From: Actinomyces timonensis DSM 23838
Lineage (GTDB): Bacteria > Actinomycetota > Actinomycetes > Actinomycetales > Actinomycetaceae
Reading direction: 5' to 3'
Length of the DNA stretch: 64,000 nucleotides
NCBI RefSeq assembly: GCF_000295095.1
Contig: NZ_JH806632.1
Location: forward strand, 1,175,696-1,239,695
In this document: piece by piece, positions 56,881 through 64,000 of the stretch
Numbering within the stretch: the stretch's first letter is position 1
How the letters are laid out: each line of letters starts with the position of its first letter
Made by a program: the position numbers and the translations under genes
Notes under the pieces: model-generated
Seen by the model: the letters and a program-made list of their open reading frames with translations, nothing else
What the model was told of the DNA's origin: nothing
The model's database searches: none

Positions 56881-57786
56881 CTACGTGGCCCGCCCGGAGC
56901 TCCGCCCCTGCCGCCCTCGCGCGATGACCATCTCCATCCACGGGTCGGCCACGGCGTGGAAGCGCTCGGGGAAGGTGCGGCGCACGCAGTGCGGGGCGTC
57001 CACGATGACGGAGGTGGACAGGTGCGGGTTCTGCCGCGCCAGGAGGTTGAGGTAGTGGTCGCCGCGCAGCACCACGCCGTCGGTGCCGGTGATGATGAGC
57101 GTGGGGATGGCCAGTCCGTCGACGACCTCCTCCCACGGCGTCGGCGGGGAGACGCAGCCCAGGCCGATGAACCGCAGGTCGACGCCGCAGGACGCCTCCA
57201 CGCTCGCTCGCGTCTCCCGGTGCGACCACGTGGGGTTCTCCGTGGTCTCGGCGGTGAAGCGGGCCTCGGGGTCCTTCGCGATGCCCTTCATCTCGGCGAC
57301 CTGACGGAAGGCGTTCGCCCGCAGGAGCGCCCGCCAGGCCGGGGTGACGAAGGCCGGGTCCTCTGCGACGACGCCGTCCGCCAGGTCCGGGCGGTGATAG
57401 GCGACGTCGAGGCTGGTCACCCCGCCCATCGAGTGGCCCACGAGCAGTAGCGGCGCGCGCAGGGAGCCGGCCGAGGGCTCCTCGGGGGAGGTGCGCAGGC
57501 CGTGGGCGCGCAGGTCCTCCAGGGCGTCGGTGAGGTCGGCGGCGAGGCGGCGCCCGGCGGTCTCCTGGTTCTTCAGGTCGGCGTCGTCCCAGCGGGGGGA
57601 GTCGCCGTGGCCGCGCGCGTCGAGCGCGACGATCCGGTAGCGCGGGGCCCAGCGCTCGACCGCCTCGATCCAGCACGCGGCCGAGTCGGTGATCCCATGG
57701 GACAGGACGAGGACGGGCGCCTCGGCGTCGTCGAGCGGCCCGGCGAGGTGCCGGGCGAGGGGCGCGGGCGCGGGAGCGGCGGTCAT
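56881..57786 (-). CDS. Alpha/beta hydrolase 1
   Basis: A 301-residue alpha/beta-hydrolase: VLVLSHGITDSAACW oxyanion-hole segment, LDARGHGDSPRW, the nucleophile elbow LVGHSMGGVTSLDVA (Ser), VIITGTDGVVLRGDHYLNL and the catalytic His in DAPHCVRRTF. Substrate unknown. It lies between mtnN and luxS, in the same direction, and is a distant paralogue of the hydrolase at 58527, which shares the LxHGITxSA and DARGHGxSPRW segments. Confidence 0.82.
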   Translation of the reverse strand: MTAAPAPAPLARHLAGPLDDAEAPVLVLSHGITDSAACWIEAVERWAPRYRIVALDARGHGDSPRWDDADLKNQETAGRRLAADLTDALEDLRAHGLRTSPEEPSAGSLRAPLLLVGHSMGGVTSLDVAYHRPDLADGVVAEDPAFVTPAWRALLRANAFRQVAEMKGIAKDPEARFTAETTENPTWSHRETRASVEASCGVDLRFIGLGCVSPPTPWEEVVDGLAIPTLIITGTDGVVLRGDHYLNLLARQNPHLSTSVIVDAPHCVRRTFPERFHAVADPWMEMVIARGRQGRSSGRAT

Positions 57787-57855
57787 GCGTCGATCGTAGG
57801 TCCTGTTCCCACGTCACTTCCCCCGCCCCGCCCCCGTCCCGTCCCCGCCCCCGCG

Positions 57856-57934
57856 CGAGACCGGGCGAACAGCACGGCGAGATTCTGATCTGTGGAAAAC
57901 CGCCCGGTTTCGCCGTGCTGTTCGCCCGGTCTCG
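57856..57934. repeat. 25-bp perfect inverted repeat between luxS and hydrolase
   Basis: Bases 57856-57880 (starting CGAGACCGGGCGAACAGC) and 57910-57934 are perfect complements separated by 29 bases that include a small AAACCG/CGGTTT stem. The arms are longer than needed for a terminator and resemble a mobile REP-like hairpin, though it could also end the luxS transcript. Not related to the 140-bp family. Confidence 0.65.
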
Positions 57935-57976
57935 GTTATAGGGAGTGGTGATGAGAGAGGGGGCGGGGCGAGCGGG

Positions 57977-58495
57977 TCAGGAGGGGATGACGGTCTCCCA
58001 CTCGTCGCGCTTGGCGAGGAAGGCCCGCGCGGCCTCCTGGGCCTGCTCCAGCGAGTGGTTCGCGCCCCAGCCGCACTGGACCTCGTTGGCCGCGGGCACC
58101 TCGGCGGCCGCCAGGATGTCGCGCATCGTCGCCTCCAGCAGCCCCAGGAACTCCTCGCTCTCCACTCCCAGCATGAGCGCGTAGAAGCCCGTCTGGCACC
58201 CCATGGGGGAGAAGTCGATGAGCCGGTCGGTGTGGTCGCGCATGAGCTCGGCGCTCAGGTGCTCGATCGAGTGGACCGCCCTCATATCGAGGTGCTCGGA
58301 GTTGGGCTGGCAGAAGCGGACGTCGTACTTGATGAGCGTGTCCCCGCCCGGCAGCTCCTTGCGGTCGGCAATACGAACGTAGGGGGCCCGCACCCTCCTA
58401 TGGTCCAGGTTGAAGGACTCCACGTTCATCCGCCTGTGACGCGCGTCGTCGCTGGTGGTGGCCTGTTGCTTATTCGTATCTCTGGCCCCTGTCAT
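57977..58495 (-). CDS. luxS: S-ribosylhomocysteine lyase (AI-2 synthase)
   Basis: A 172-residue LuxS; a second ATG at 58429 ([10 protein letters not shown]) gives the usual family length of about 150. Metal ligands are in [14 protein letters not shown] (HxxEH), and [10 protein letters not shown] carries the third-ligand Cys. It splits S-ribosylhomocysteine into homocysteine and DPD, the AI-2 precursor, completing the route begun by MtnN. Divergent from the second hydrolase gene. Confidence 0.96.
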   Translation of the reverse strand: MTGARDTNKQQATTSDDARHRRMNVESFNLDHRRVRAPYVRIADRKELPGGDTLIKYDVRFCQPNSEHLDMRAVHSIEHLSAELMRDHTDRLIDFSPMGCQTGFYALMLGVESEEFLGLLEATMRDILAAAEVPAANEVQCGWGANHSLEQAQEAARAFLAKRDEWETVIPS

Positions 58496-58526
58496 GGCGA
58501 CAGCCTAATGGGAGAGGATGTCGCCC

Positions 58527-59390
58527 ATGCACTCCTCCCTGGCGCGGATCACCGTGGGCCGCGACGACGCCCCCACCCTCGTCCTCCTGCACGGCATCAC
58601 CTCCTCGGCCATCTCCCAGGCCGACGCGATCAACCACTGGGCCCGGCGCGGCTACCGCGTCATCGCCGTCGACGCCCGCGGGCACGGGCTCTCGCCCCGC
58701 TGGGAGGGCGCGAAGCTCGAACGTGCCGGCGAGCAACTCGTCGACGACGCCCTCGACCTCCTCACAGACCTCGACACCCAGGCCGCCGGCCGCGCCGCCC
58801 TCGGCCTGCCCGCAGCGCCAGCGCCGGTCGTTCTCGGCCACTCCATGGGCGGGGCCACCGCCATGGTCGCCGCCATCGGCCACCCCGAGCTCGTCAGCGG
58901 CCTCGTCCTGGAGGACCCCGCCCTCTACGGCACCCGCGGCCCGGCCGAACTGCTCGCGCGCGGCGCCGCCCGGGCGCGGGCCCTCGACGCCGAGCTCGCC
59001 AACCCCGCCGGCGCCGTCCTGCGCGCCCTCGCCTCGGCCACCATGCCCGAGAGCGAGGCGCTTCCCTCGGTGTGGGCCAGCCAGCGCATGGATCCGGCGC
59101 TGCTGCGCACCGGCGTCGTCGCCCCGGAGGTCCCCTGGCGCGAGGCCATGGCCGCCCTGACGGTGCCCACCCTGCTCCTCAGCGGCGACCAGCCCGGCTC
59201 CGCGCGCCTGGGCGCCAAGGGCCTGGAGGAGGCCCGCGCTCTGGGCAACCCGCTCATCACCCCCGTGCTCATCACGGGTGCGGGCCACCTCATCCGCCGC
59301 ACCCGGCGCCGCGGCTACTACGCCGCTGTCGATCCGTGGATCGAGCGCCTCCTCGCCCCCGCCCCTGGTGGCGGCGCCGCTGTGGGATGA
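58527..59390 (+). CDS. Alpha/beta hydrolase 2
   Basis: 287 residues from the ATG at 58527 (GGAGAGG nine bases ahead; an ATG at 58518 is too close to that site). Motifs: LVLLHGITSSAISQ, VDARGHGLSPRWEG, the nucleophile LGHSMGGATAMVAA and the terminal GAGHLIRRTRR with catalytic His. A paralogue of the hydrolase at 56881, so luxS is flanked by two related hydrolases. Substrate unknown. Confidence 0.82.
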   Translation: MHSSLARITVGRDDAPTLVLLHGITSSAISQADAINHWARRGYRVIAVDARGHGLSPRWEGAKLERAGEQLVDDALDLLTDLDTQAAGRAALGLPAAPAPVVLGHSMGGATAMVAAIGHPELVSGLVLEDPALYGTRGPAELLARGAARARALDAELANPAGAVLRALASATMPESEALPSVWASQRMDPALLRTGVVAPEVPWREAMAALTVPTLLLSGDQPGSARLGAKGLEEARALGNPLITPVLITGAGHLIRRTRRRGYYAAVDPWIERLLAPAPGGGAAVG

Positions 59391-59429
59391 GTTCGGAGGC
59401 GCCTGAGCGGGCATGGGAGGATACGGTCC

Positions 59430-60698
59430 ATGAGCACTGGCAGCACTAGGAAAGAGCCGTCGACGGCGCCGCGCCCCCCAGTGGCCCCAGCGGATCCGAC
59501 GGCGCCCGCCCCCGCGACGCCGTCGGCGCCTCCATCCCAGGGCGCCCCGGCAGTGGCGGCCCAGCGCAGCCAGGGCGAGACGATCGCTTTCACCGTGGCC
59601 GCGCTCGCCGTGTGCTGCGCCGGCATGTACTACGCGCGCGAGCTCATCGGCCCCGTGTTCCTCGCCCTCACCCTGGTCATCACCGTGCGCCCCCTGACCA
59701 CCTGGGCCACCCGCCACCGCATCCCGAGGCCTGTCTCCGCGGTCGCCGCGATCACGATCATCTACGCCTTCGTCCTGGGCCTGTTCGCCTTCCTCGGCAT
59801 CGCGGTCATGCAGCTGATCGACACCCTCCCGGGCTACTCGGACAGGTTCGCCGACATCTGGGCCCAGCTCCAGAACCGCCTCACCCAGATGGGCATGTCC
59901 CAGGCCGACCTCGTCGCCCAGGCCTCCAAGGTGGTGGACACCTCCAAGGTGGTCGAGTTCGCCCAGACGGTCCTCGAGCAGATCTCGGGCATTGGCTCGA
60001 TGCTCATGGTCATGGGGCTGGCCGTCATCTTCCTCATGTTCGACATGGCGCGCATCGAGACGCGCACCCGCGCCCTCGTCACGCTCAAACCCGGCCTCGC
60101 CTCCGCGCTCGCGGGCTTCGCGGAGTCCGTGCGCTCCTACTGGCTCGTCTCGACCGTCTTCGGGCTCATCGTCGCCGTCCTCGACACGATGGCGCTGTGG
60201 TGGCTCAACGTGCCCATGGCGCTCACCTGGGGCGTCGTCTCCTTCATCACGAACTACATCCCCAACATCGGATTCGTCATCGGTGTCATCCCCCCGGCGC
60301 TCCTGGCCATTGTGGACTCCGGTCCCTGGACGGCGCTGTGGGTGATCGTCATCTACTCACTGCTCAACTTCGTCATCCAGTCCGTCATCCAGCCCAAGTT
60401 CACCGGCGACGCCGTCGGGCTCAACACCACCGTCACCTTCGTGTCCCTGCTGTTCTGGTCCCAGGTGATCGGCGCGCTCGGCGCGATCCTCGCGGTCCCG
60501 CTCACCCTCTTCGCCAAGGCCATCCTCATCGACACTGACCGCCGCGCCGCCTGGGTGGGCCTGTTCCTCTCGGCGGGGGACTCGCCCCTGGTGCCCATCG
60601 AGCAGGTGGATCTCGACGACGTCGACCGCGCCGACCTCGATGGCGACGGCGTCGGGCCCGCCGACCCCGAGGCGGGGAAGCCGGTCATCGTCGAGTAG
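59430..60698 (+). CDS. AI-2E family transporter
   Basis: A 422-residue member of the PerM/TqsA (UPF0118) family with about eight helices: ARELIGPVFLALTLVITVRP, NYIPNIGFVIGVIPPALLA, FVIQSVIQPKFTGDAVGLNT are family signatures. A Pro/Ala-rich N-terminus and an acidic, Asp-rich tail are non-conserved. TqsA exports AI-2 in E. coli, while other members are Na+/H+ antiporters; the place next to luxS favours AI-2 release here but this is inference. Confidence 0.85.
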   Translation: MSTGSTRKEPSTAPRPPVAPADPTAPAPATPSAPPSQGAPAVAAQRSQGETIAFTVAALAVCCAGMYYARELIGPVFLALTLVITVRPLTTWATRHRIPRPVSAVAAITIIYAFVLGLFAFLGIAVMQLIDTLPGYSDRFADIWAQLQNRLTQMGMSQADLVAQASKVVDTSKVVEFAQTVLEQISGIGSMLMVMGLAVIFLMFDMARIETRTRALVTLKPGLASALAGFAESVRSYWLVSTVFGLIVAVLDTMALWWLNVPMALTWGVVSFITNYIPNIGFVIGVIPPALLAIVDSGPWTALWVIVIYSLLNFVIQSVIQPKFTGDAVGLNTTVTFVSLLFWSQVIGALGAILAVPLTLFAKAILIDTDRRAAWVGLFLSAGDSPLVPIEQVDLDDVDRADLDGDGVGPADPEAGKPVIVE

Positions 60699-60794
60699 GG
60701 CCAGCGCGTGCCCCGCCTTCAGCCGGGTGTCAGGGATGGCGGGTACCGTGCGGCGCGTTCGCAACCGCCGCCCTGCCGGACTGAAGGAGGTGCC

Positions 60795-62339
60795 ATGCCC
60801 CGGTCCTCAGGCGTCGTCGCCGCCGCTCTGAGCGCGAGCCGCCTCCTGGCCGGTCCCGAGGCCGACGCCGGGTTGCGCCTCCTGCGCCTGGACCAGGCCG
60901 CGATCGCCGTCGCCGTGCTCGGCTCCCACCTGGGTGGGCAGAAGCGCCGCATGAGCGTGGCCGACCTCCACGAGCTCATCGACGAGGACCTTCTCTCCCT
61001 GCGCGAGGCCGGCATGGACCTGGGGGAGAAGACCACCGCCCGCACCTACTGCGACCGCTGGCGCGCCGAGGGCATCCTCGTGCGCTCCACCGCCCCCGGC
61101 GAGCGCGAGGAGTCCTACGAGCTCTCCGCCCCCGCAGAGGCCGCCCTGCGCTACCTCTCCCAGGTGGAGCGCCCCCGCGCCGCCGTCACCCAGTCCCGCC
61201 TCGCCTCCATCGCCAGCCAGCTCGACCGTCTCGTGCGCGACTCCGACCCCTCCATGGAGCGCCGCCTGGCGGGCCTGCGGGCCGAGCGCGACGCCATCGA
61301 CACCCAGATCGCCCGCATCGAGGCCGGCCAGTCCGAGCCCCTCGACCCCCACGACGGCGCCGAGCGGCTCGAGGAGATCATCGCCCTGGCCGAGCAGATC
61401 CCCGGCGATTTCGCGCGCGTGCGCTCCGAGATGGCCGAGCTCAACCGCTCCCTGCGCGAGAGGATCGTCGAGGCCCCCGGGTCGCGCGGCGAGGTGCTCG
61501 ACGACGTCTTCCGCGGCGTCGACCGCATCGAGTCCTCCGAGGCGGGCCGCTCCTTCCTCGGCTTCTTCGAGCTCCTCCAGGACCCCGAGTCCTCCGCCCT
61601 GCTCGACGATCACATCGACGAGGCCCTGGGCCGCGGCTTCGCCGAGATGCTCGACGAGGCCGACCGCCGCTTCCTGCGCGACTGGCGCTCCACCCTCATG
61701 ACCGAGGCCAGCGGCGTGCGCCAGACCATGACCGGCTTCTCCCGCTCCCTGCGCCGATTCGTGGCCAGCCGCGCCTTCGAGGAGCACCGCCGCCTGTCCG
61801 ACGAGCTCGCCCGCGCCTCCGTGCTCGCCGGGCGCCTCACCGAGCGCGCCGCCCCCATCGCCCCCATGGGCATGAGCCTGGAGCTCACCGGGCTGCCGCT
61901 GGCCAGCGTCGGCTCCTGGCGCCTCAACAACCCCGCCGACGCCGACGTCGCTGAGGAGATCATCACCCACAGCGCCACCGACCTCGACCTGGACTCCATG
62001 CGCCAGGCCGTGCGCGCCTCCGAGATCGACATGATCGAGCTCGGCGAGGCGGTGGCCGACTCCATGGCGCGCCGCGGCACCGCGACCCTGGGGGACATCC
62101 TCGCCGACCATCCGGCCACCCAGGGCCTGGCCAGCATCATCGGCCTGCTCCTCATCGGCCGGCGCGACGGCGCGATCGCCGGTGGCGAGGAGGAGGTCTC
62201 CTGGTCGACGGCGGGCGGCGAGGAGCGCCGCGCCACCATCCCCCGTCTCGTGCTCACCGCGCCCGCCACGGCCAGCCCGGCCACCGACTTCACTGCTTCC
62301 GCCGCATCGGCCCCGCGCCCCGAGGGAGACGACGAATGA
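60795..62339 (+). CDS. jetA: Wadjet system protein JetA (DUF3375)
   Basis: A 514-residue soluble protein, kleisin-like in the Wadjet SMC complex. GGAGGTGCC gives a clear ATG at 60795. A winged-helix-like N-terminus (residues 20-115; LGGQKRRMSVADLHELIDED) is followed by a long helical region (LRAERDAIDTQIARIEAG) and the DUF3375 region with FRGVDRIESSEAGRSFLGFF. It starts a tight operon, its stop overlapping jetB (ATGA). The system detects and cleaves plasmid DNA by loop extrusion; known from family work, inferred here from order and domains. Confidence 0.87.
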   Translation: MPRSSGVVAAALSASRLLAGPEADAGLRLLRLDQAAIAVAVLGSHLGGQKRRMSVADLHELIDEDLLSLREAGMDLGEKTTARTYCDRWRAEGILVRSTAPGEREESYELSAPAEAALRYLSQVERPRAAVTQSRLASIASQLDRLVRDSDPSMERRLAGLRAERDAIDTQIARIEAGQSEPLDPHDGAERLEEIIALAEQIPGDFARVRSEMAELNRSLRERIVEAPGSRGEVLDDVFRGVDRIESSEAGRSFLGFFELLQDPESSALLDDHIDEALGRGFAEMLDEADRRFLRDWRSTLMTEASGVRQTMTGFSRSLRRFVASRAFEEHRRLSDELARASVLAGRLTERAAPIAPMGMSLELTGLPLASVGSWRLNNPADADVAEEIITHSATDLDLDSMRQAVRASEIDMIELGEAVADSMARRGTATLGDILADHPATQGLASIIGLLLIGRRDGAIAGGEEEVSWSTAGGEERRATIPRLVLTAPATASPATDFTASAASAPRPEGDDE

Positions 62340-63223
62340 GCCCCGAGAGCCCGCTGGAGGACACGACCCTCGAGGTCCCGCCGCTGCCGCCCGGCGGGGT
62401 CAGCGCGACGCCGCCCCCGCCGCCTGCCCCCTCAGCGTCTCCGGAGCCCGCCGAGCCTTCGGCGCCCGCGGACGTGCCGGCGCCAGCCGAGCCGGCGTCG
62501 GAGATCCCCCCGGGGGCCCTGTGGGACGGCGATGCCGGAACGCTGCCCCGCGACACCCGCCGCGCCATCGTCCGCCTCGTCCAGGGCCCCTACCTCTCGG
62601 CCGCCCTCCATCCCGAGCTCTGGCAGGCCCTCATGGCGGACCTCGACGCCGTCCGCCACCACCTGGCCAATATGTTCCTCGGCCTCATCGTCGACCGCGA
62701 GGCCGGCTTCGCCTTCGTGCGCAACAGCGAGGACCCCACTGGCCAGGCCCCCTCCGTCGTGCGCACCATGCCGCTCACCCTCATCGACACCGCCCTCCTG
62801 CTCCACCTGCGCACCCTCCTCCTGCGCACCATGGGCGCCGGGCAGCGCGTCTTCGTGGACCGCTCCGAGCTCATCGACCACCTCGCCATCTACCGGCGCC
62901 GCGCCTCGACGGACATCTCCGGCTTCGAGCGCCGCGTGGGGGCCTCCATCACCAAGATGACGAAGGCCTCCCTCCTGCAGTCCACGAGCGTCGACGAGCG
63001 CTACGAGATCTCCCCGATCCTCGCCCTCGTCTTCGGCGCCGACCAGGTGGCCGCCGTCGCCGCCCAGTATGAGGCCATGCTGAGCGAGGACGGCGAGGAG
63101 CGCGATAGCGACGACGGCGAGGCCTCTCCCGGGGAATCCCCGGCCTCCCCGGACGCCGCCGCCCCGGCCGCCCCGGCCTCCTCCTCATCCACCCGGAGCG
63201 CCAACGCCGAGGAGCGCCCATGA
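62336..63223 (+). CDS. jetB: Wadjet system protein JetB (DUF4194)
   Basis: A 295-residue protein. The first 60 residues are Pro/Ala-rich and non-conserved; the DUF4194 domain follows (TRRAIVRLVQGPYLSAALHP, then LLRTMGAGQRVFVDRSELID and ALVFGADQVAAVAAQYEAM). It is the KITE-like partner binding JetA in the SMC complex. Overlaps jetA and jetC by four bases each, so the three are co-translated. Confidence 0.87.
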   Translation: MSPESPLEDTTLEVPPLPPGGVSATPPPPPAPSASPEPAEPSAPADVPAPAEPASEIPPGALWDGDAGTLPRDTRRAIVRLVQGPYLSAALHPELWQALMADLDAVRHHLANMFLGLIVDREAGFAFVRNSEDPTGQAPSVVRTMPLTLIDTALLLHLRTLLLRTMGAGQRVFVDRSELIDHLAIYRRRASTDISGFERRVGASITKMTKASLLQSTSVDERYEISPILALVFGADQVAAVAAQYEAMLSEDGEERDSDDGEASPGESPASPDAAAPAAPASSSSTRSANAEERP

Positions 63224-64000
63224 GCACGACGACCTCCGCCGCCCCCGCCCGCCGCCGCGCGCCCTCCCCGGTGCCCCCTGCGCCGCGCTCGGCCCGCACG
63301 CGCTCGCGGCTGCGCGAGGCCGAGGCCCAGCACCGCCTGTCCCGCATCCAGGTCCACAACTGGGGAACCTTCAACGGCTACCACGACCTGCCCGTGCCTC
63401 GCGACGGCCTCATCCTCACCGGCCCCTCCGGCTCGGGGAAGTCCTCCCTGCTGGACGCCCTGTCCGCCGTGCTCGTGCCCGCCAAGAACCGCCGCTTCAA
63501 CGCCGCCGCCCAGGACTCCGGCTCCACCGACCGCGCCCGCAGCATCCTCAGCTACGTGCGCGGCGCCTACCGGCGCACCACCGACGGCGCCACCGGGGAG
63601 GTCGTCACCGACTTCCTGCGCACCGGCGCCACCCGCAGCGGCATTGCCCTCACCTTCTCCCAGGGCGGCGAGGGCGCCGAGTCCCTCACCCTTATCGTCC
63701 TGTTCCACGTGCGCGCGGGGACGAACGCCGGGGACGCCGTCGCCCAGCTCCTCCTCATGGCCGAGGGCTCCCCGGACCTCACCGGCCTCCTGCCCTACCT
63801 CGCCCACGGCATCGACCGGCGCGCTATTCGCCGCGACCGCCCCGAGGGCCTGCGGCTGTTCGACAAGTACGAGGCCTTCGCCGCCGCCTTCCGCCGCCGC
63901 CTCGGCCTGTCCAGCGAGGTCGCCCAGCGCCTCCTCCACCGCACCCAGGCCGCCAAGTCCCTCGCCAGTCTCGACACCCTCCTGCGCGACTTCATGCTCG
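63220..64000 (+). CDS. jetC: Wadjet system protein JetC, SMC-like ATPase, 3' truncated by window edge
   Basis: The frame starts at the ATG overlapping the jetB stop and stays open to the last base (260 codons). After a basic, Pro/Ala-rich 30-residue extension comes the SMC/MukB-like N-terminal ATPase part: RIQVHNWGTFNGYHDLPV, Walker A TGPSGSGKSSLLDALSAV, and AQDSGSTDRARSILSYVRGA. JetC is the ATP-driven loop-extruding motor. The coiled coil, signature motif and the jetD nuclease gene would lie beyond the window. Confidence 0.88.
   Translation, partial: MSTTTSAAPARRRAPSPVPPAPRSARTRSRLREAEAQHRLSRIQVHNWGTFNGYHDLPVPRDGLILTGPSGSGKSSLLDALSAVLVPAKNRRFNAAAQDSGSTDRARSILSYVRGAYRRTTDGATGEVVTDFLRTGATRSGIALTFSQGGEGAESLTLIVLFHVRAGTNAGDAVAQLLLMAEGSPDLTGLLPYLAHGIDRRAIRRDRPEGLRLFDKYEAFAAAFRRRLGLSSEVAQRLLHRTQAAKSLASLDTLLRDFML

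Noticed and set aside
1-64000. CRISPR arrays, tRNA or rRNA genes, prophage or IS transposase genes
   Set aside because: I scanned for regular spaced repeats, tRNA-like cloverleaf ends, rRNA-like stretches and transposase or integrase motifs in the translations and saw none.

Overview
The window is a very GC-rich (about 70 percent by eye), gene-dense bacterial chromosome segment. Codon use, the rpsF-ssb-rpsR-rplI-dnaB block, a pyrophosphate-type PEP carboxykinase, a ROK glucokinase and many Pro/Ala/Thr-rich membrane proteins point to an actinobacterium, most likely Actinomycetaceae (Actinomyces or Schaalia type). This assignment is an inference from gene content; no rRNA gene is present.

Layout. 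1-5.9 kb: end of serA, an MFS permease and a 1155-residue PPi-type PEP carboxykinase. 6.2-14.6 kb: class A penicillin-binding protein, rpsF-ssb-rpsR-rplI with a terminator, a VOC protein, a MATE exporter and dnaB, which is preceded by a cluster of DnaA-box-like sites. 14.6-20.8 kb: ROK glucokinase, membrane-anchored DsbA-like protein, two crcB fluoride-channel genes behind a DUF2079 protein, and an amino acid permease. 20.8-27.3 kb: an accessory, partly decayed region with two copies of a 140-bp inverted-repeat element around a DUF559 gene, a frameshifted ABC permease, a two-component system followed by a tiny aromatic-tailed peptide gene, a methyltransferase, and a remnant that joins an ABC ATPase start to a permease.

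27.8-39.9 kb is the most interesting part: a RiPP gene cluster with YcaO cyclodehydratase, two E1-like partner proteins (one fused to an RRE and a SagB-like dehydrogenase half), a second dehydrogenase half, five Ser/Thr/Cys-rich precursor peptides with an invariant Ala-Ser-Cys-Pro, an M50 membrane protease carrying a PqqD/RRE-like domain, split LanB glutamylation and elimination proteins, an ABC exporter and an FMN-type oxidase-like protein. I recognise no [4+2] pyridine synthase, so the product is more likely a goadsporin-like azole plus dehydroamino-acid peptide than a classical thiopeptide.

39.9-50.3 kb: flippase/pseudokinase fusion, copZ-copA (copA carries an in-frame palindromic repeat whose relative lies upstream of copZ), AspT-type transporter, CAP-domain surface protein and YeiH family exporter. 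50.3-53.1 kb: small defence or regulatory island (XRE regulator, vsr, winged-helix protein, AlbA/HATPase regulator with its own palindromic operator, third locus of the 140-bp repeat). 53.1-60.7 kb: pyridoxine/HMP kinase, Ser/Thr kinase with an NPCBM-like sensor, and an AI-2 set (mtnN, luxS, AI-2E transporter) interleaved with two alpha/beta hydrolases. 60.8 kb to the end: jetA-jetB-jetC (partial) of a Wadjet anti-plasmid system that runs off the window.
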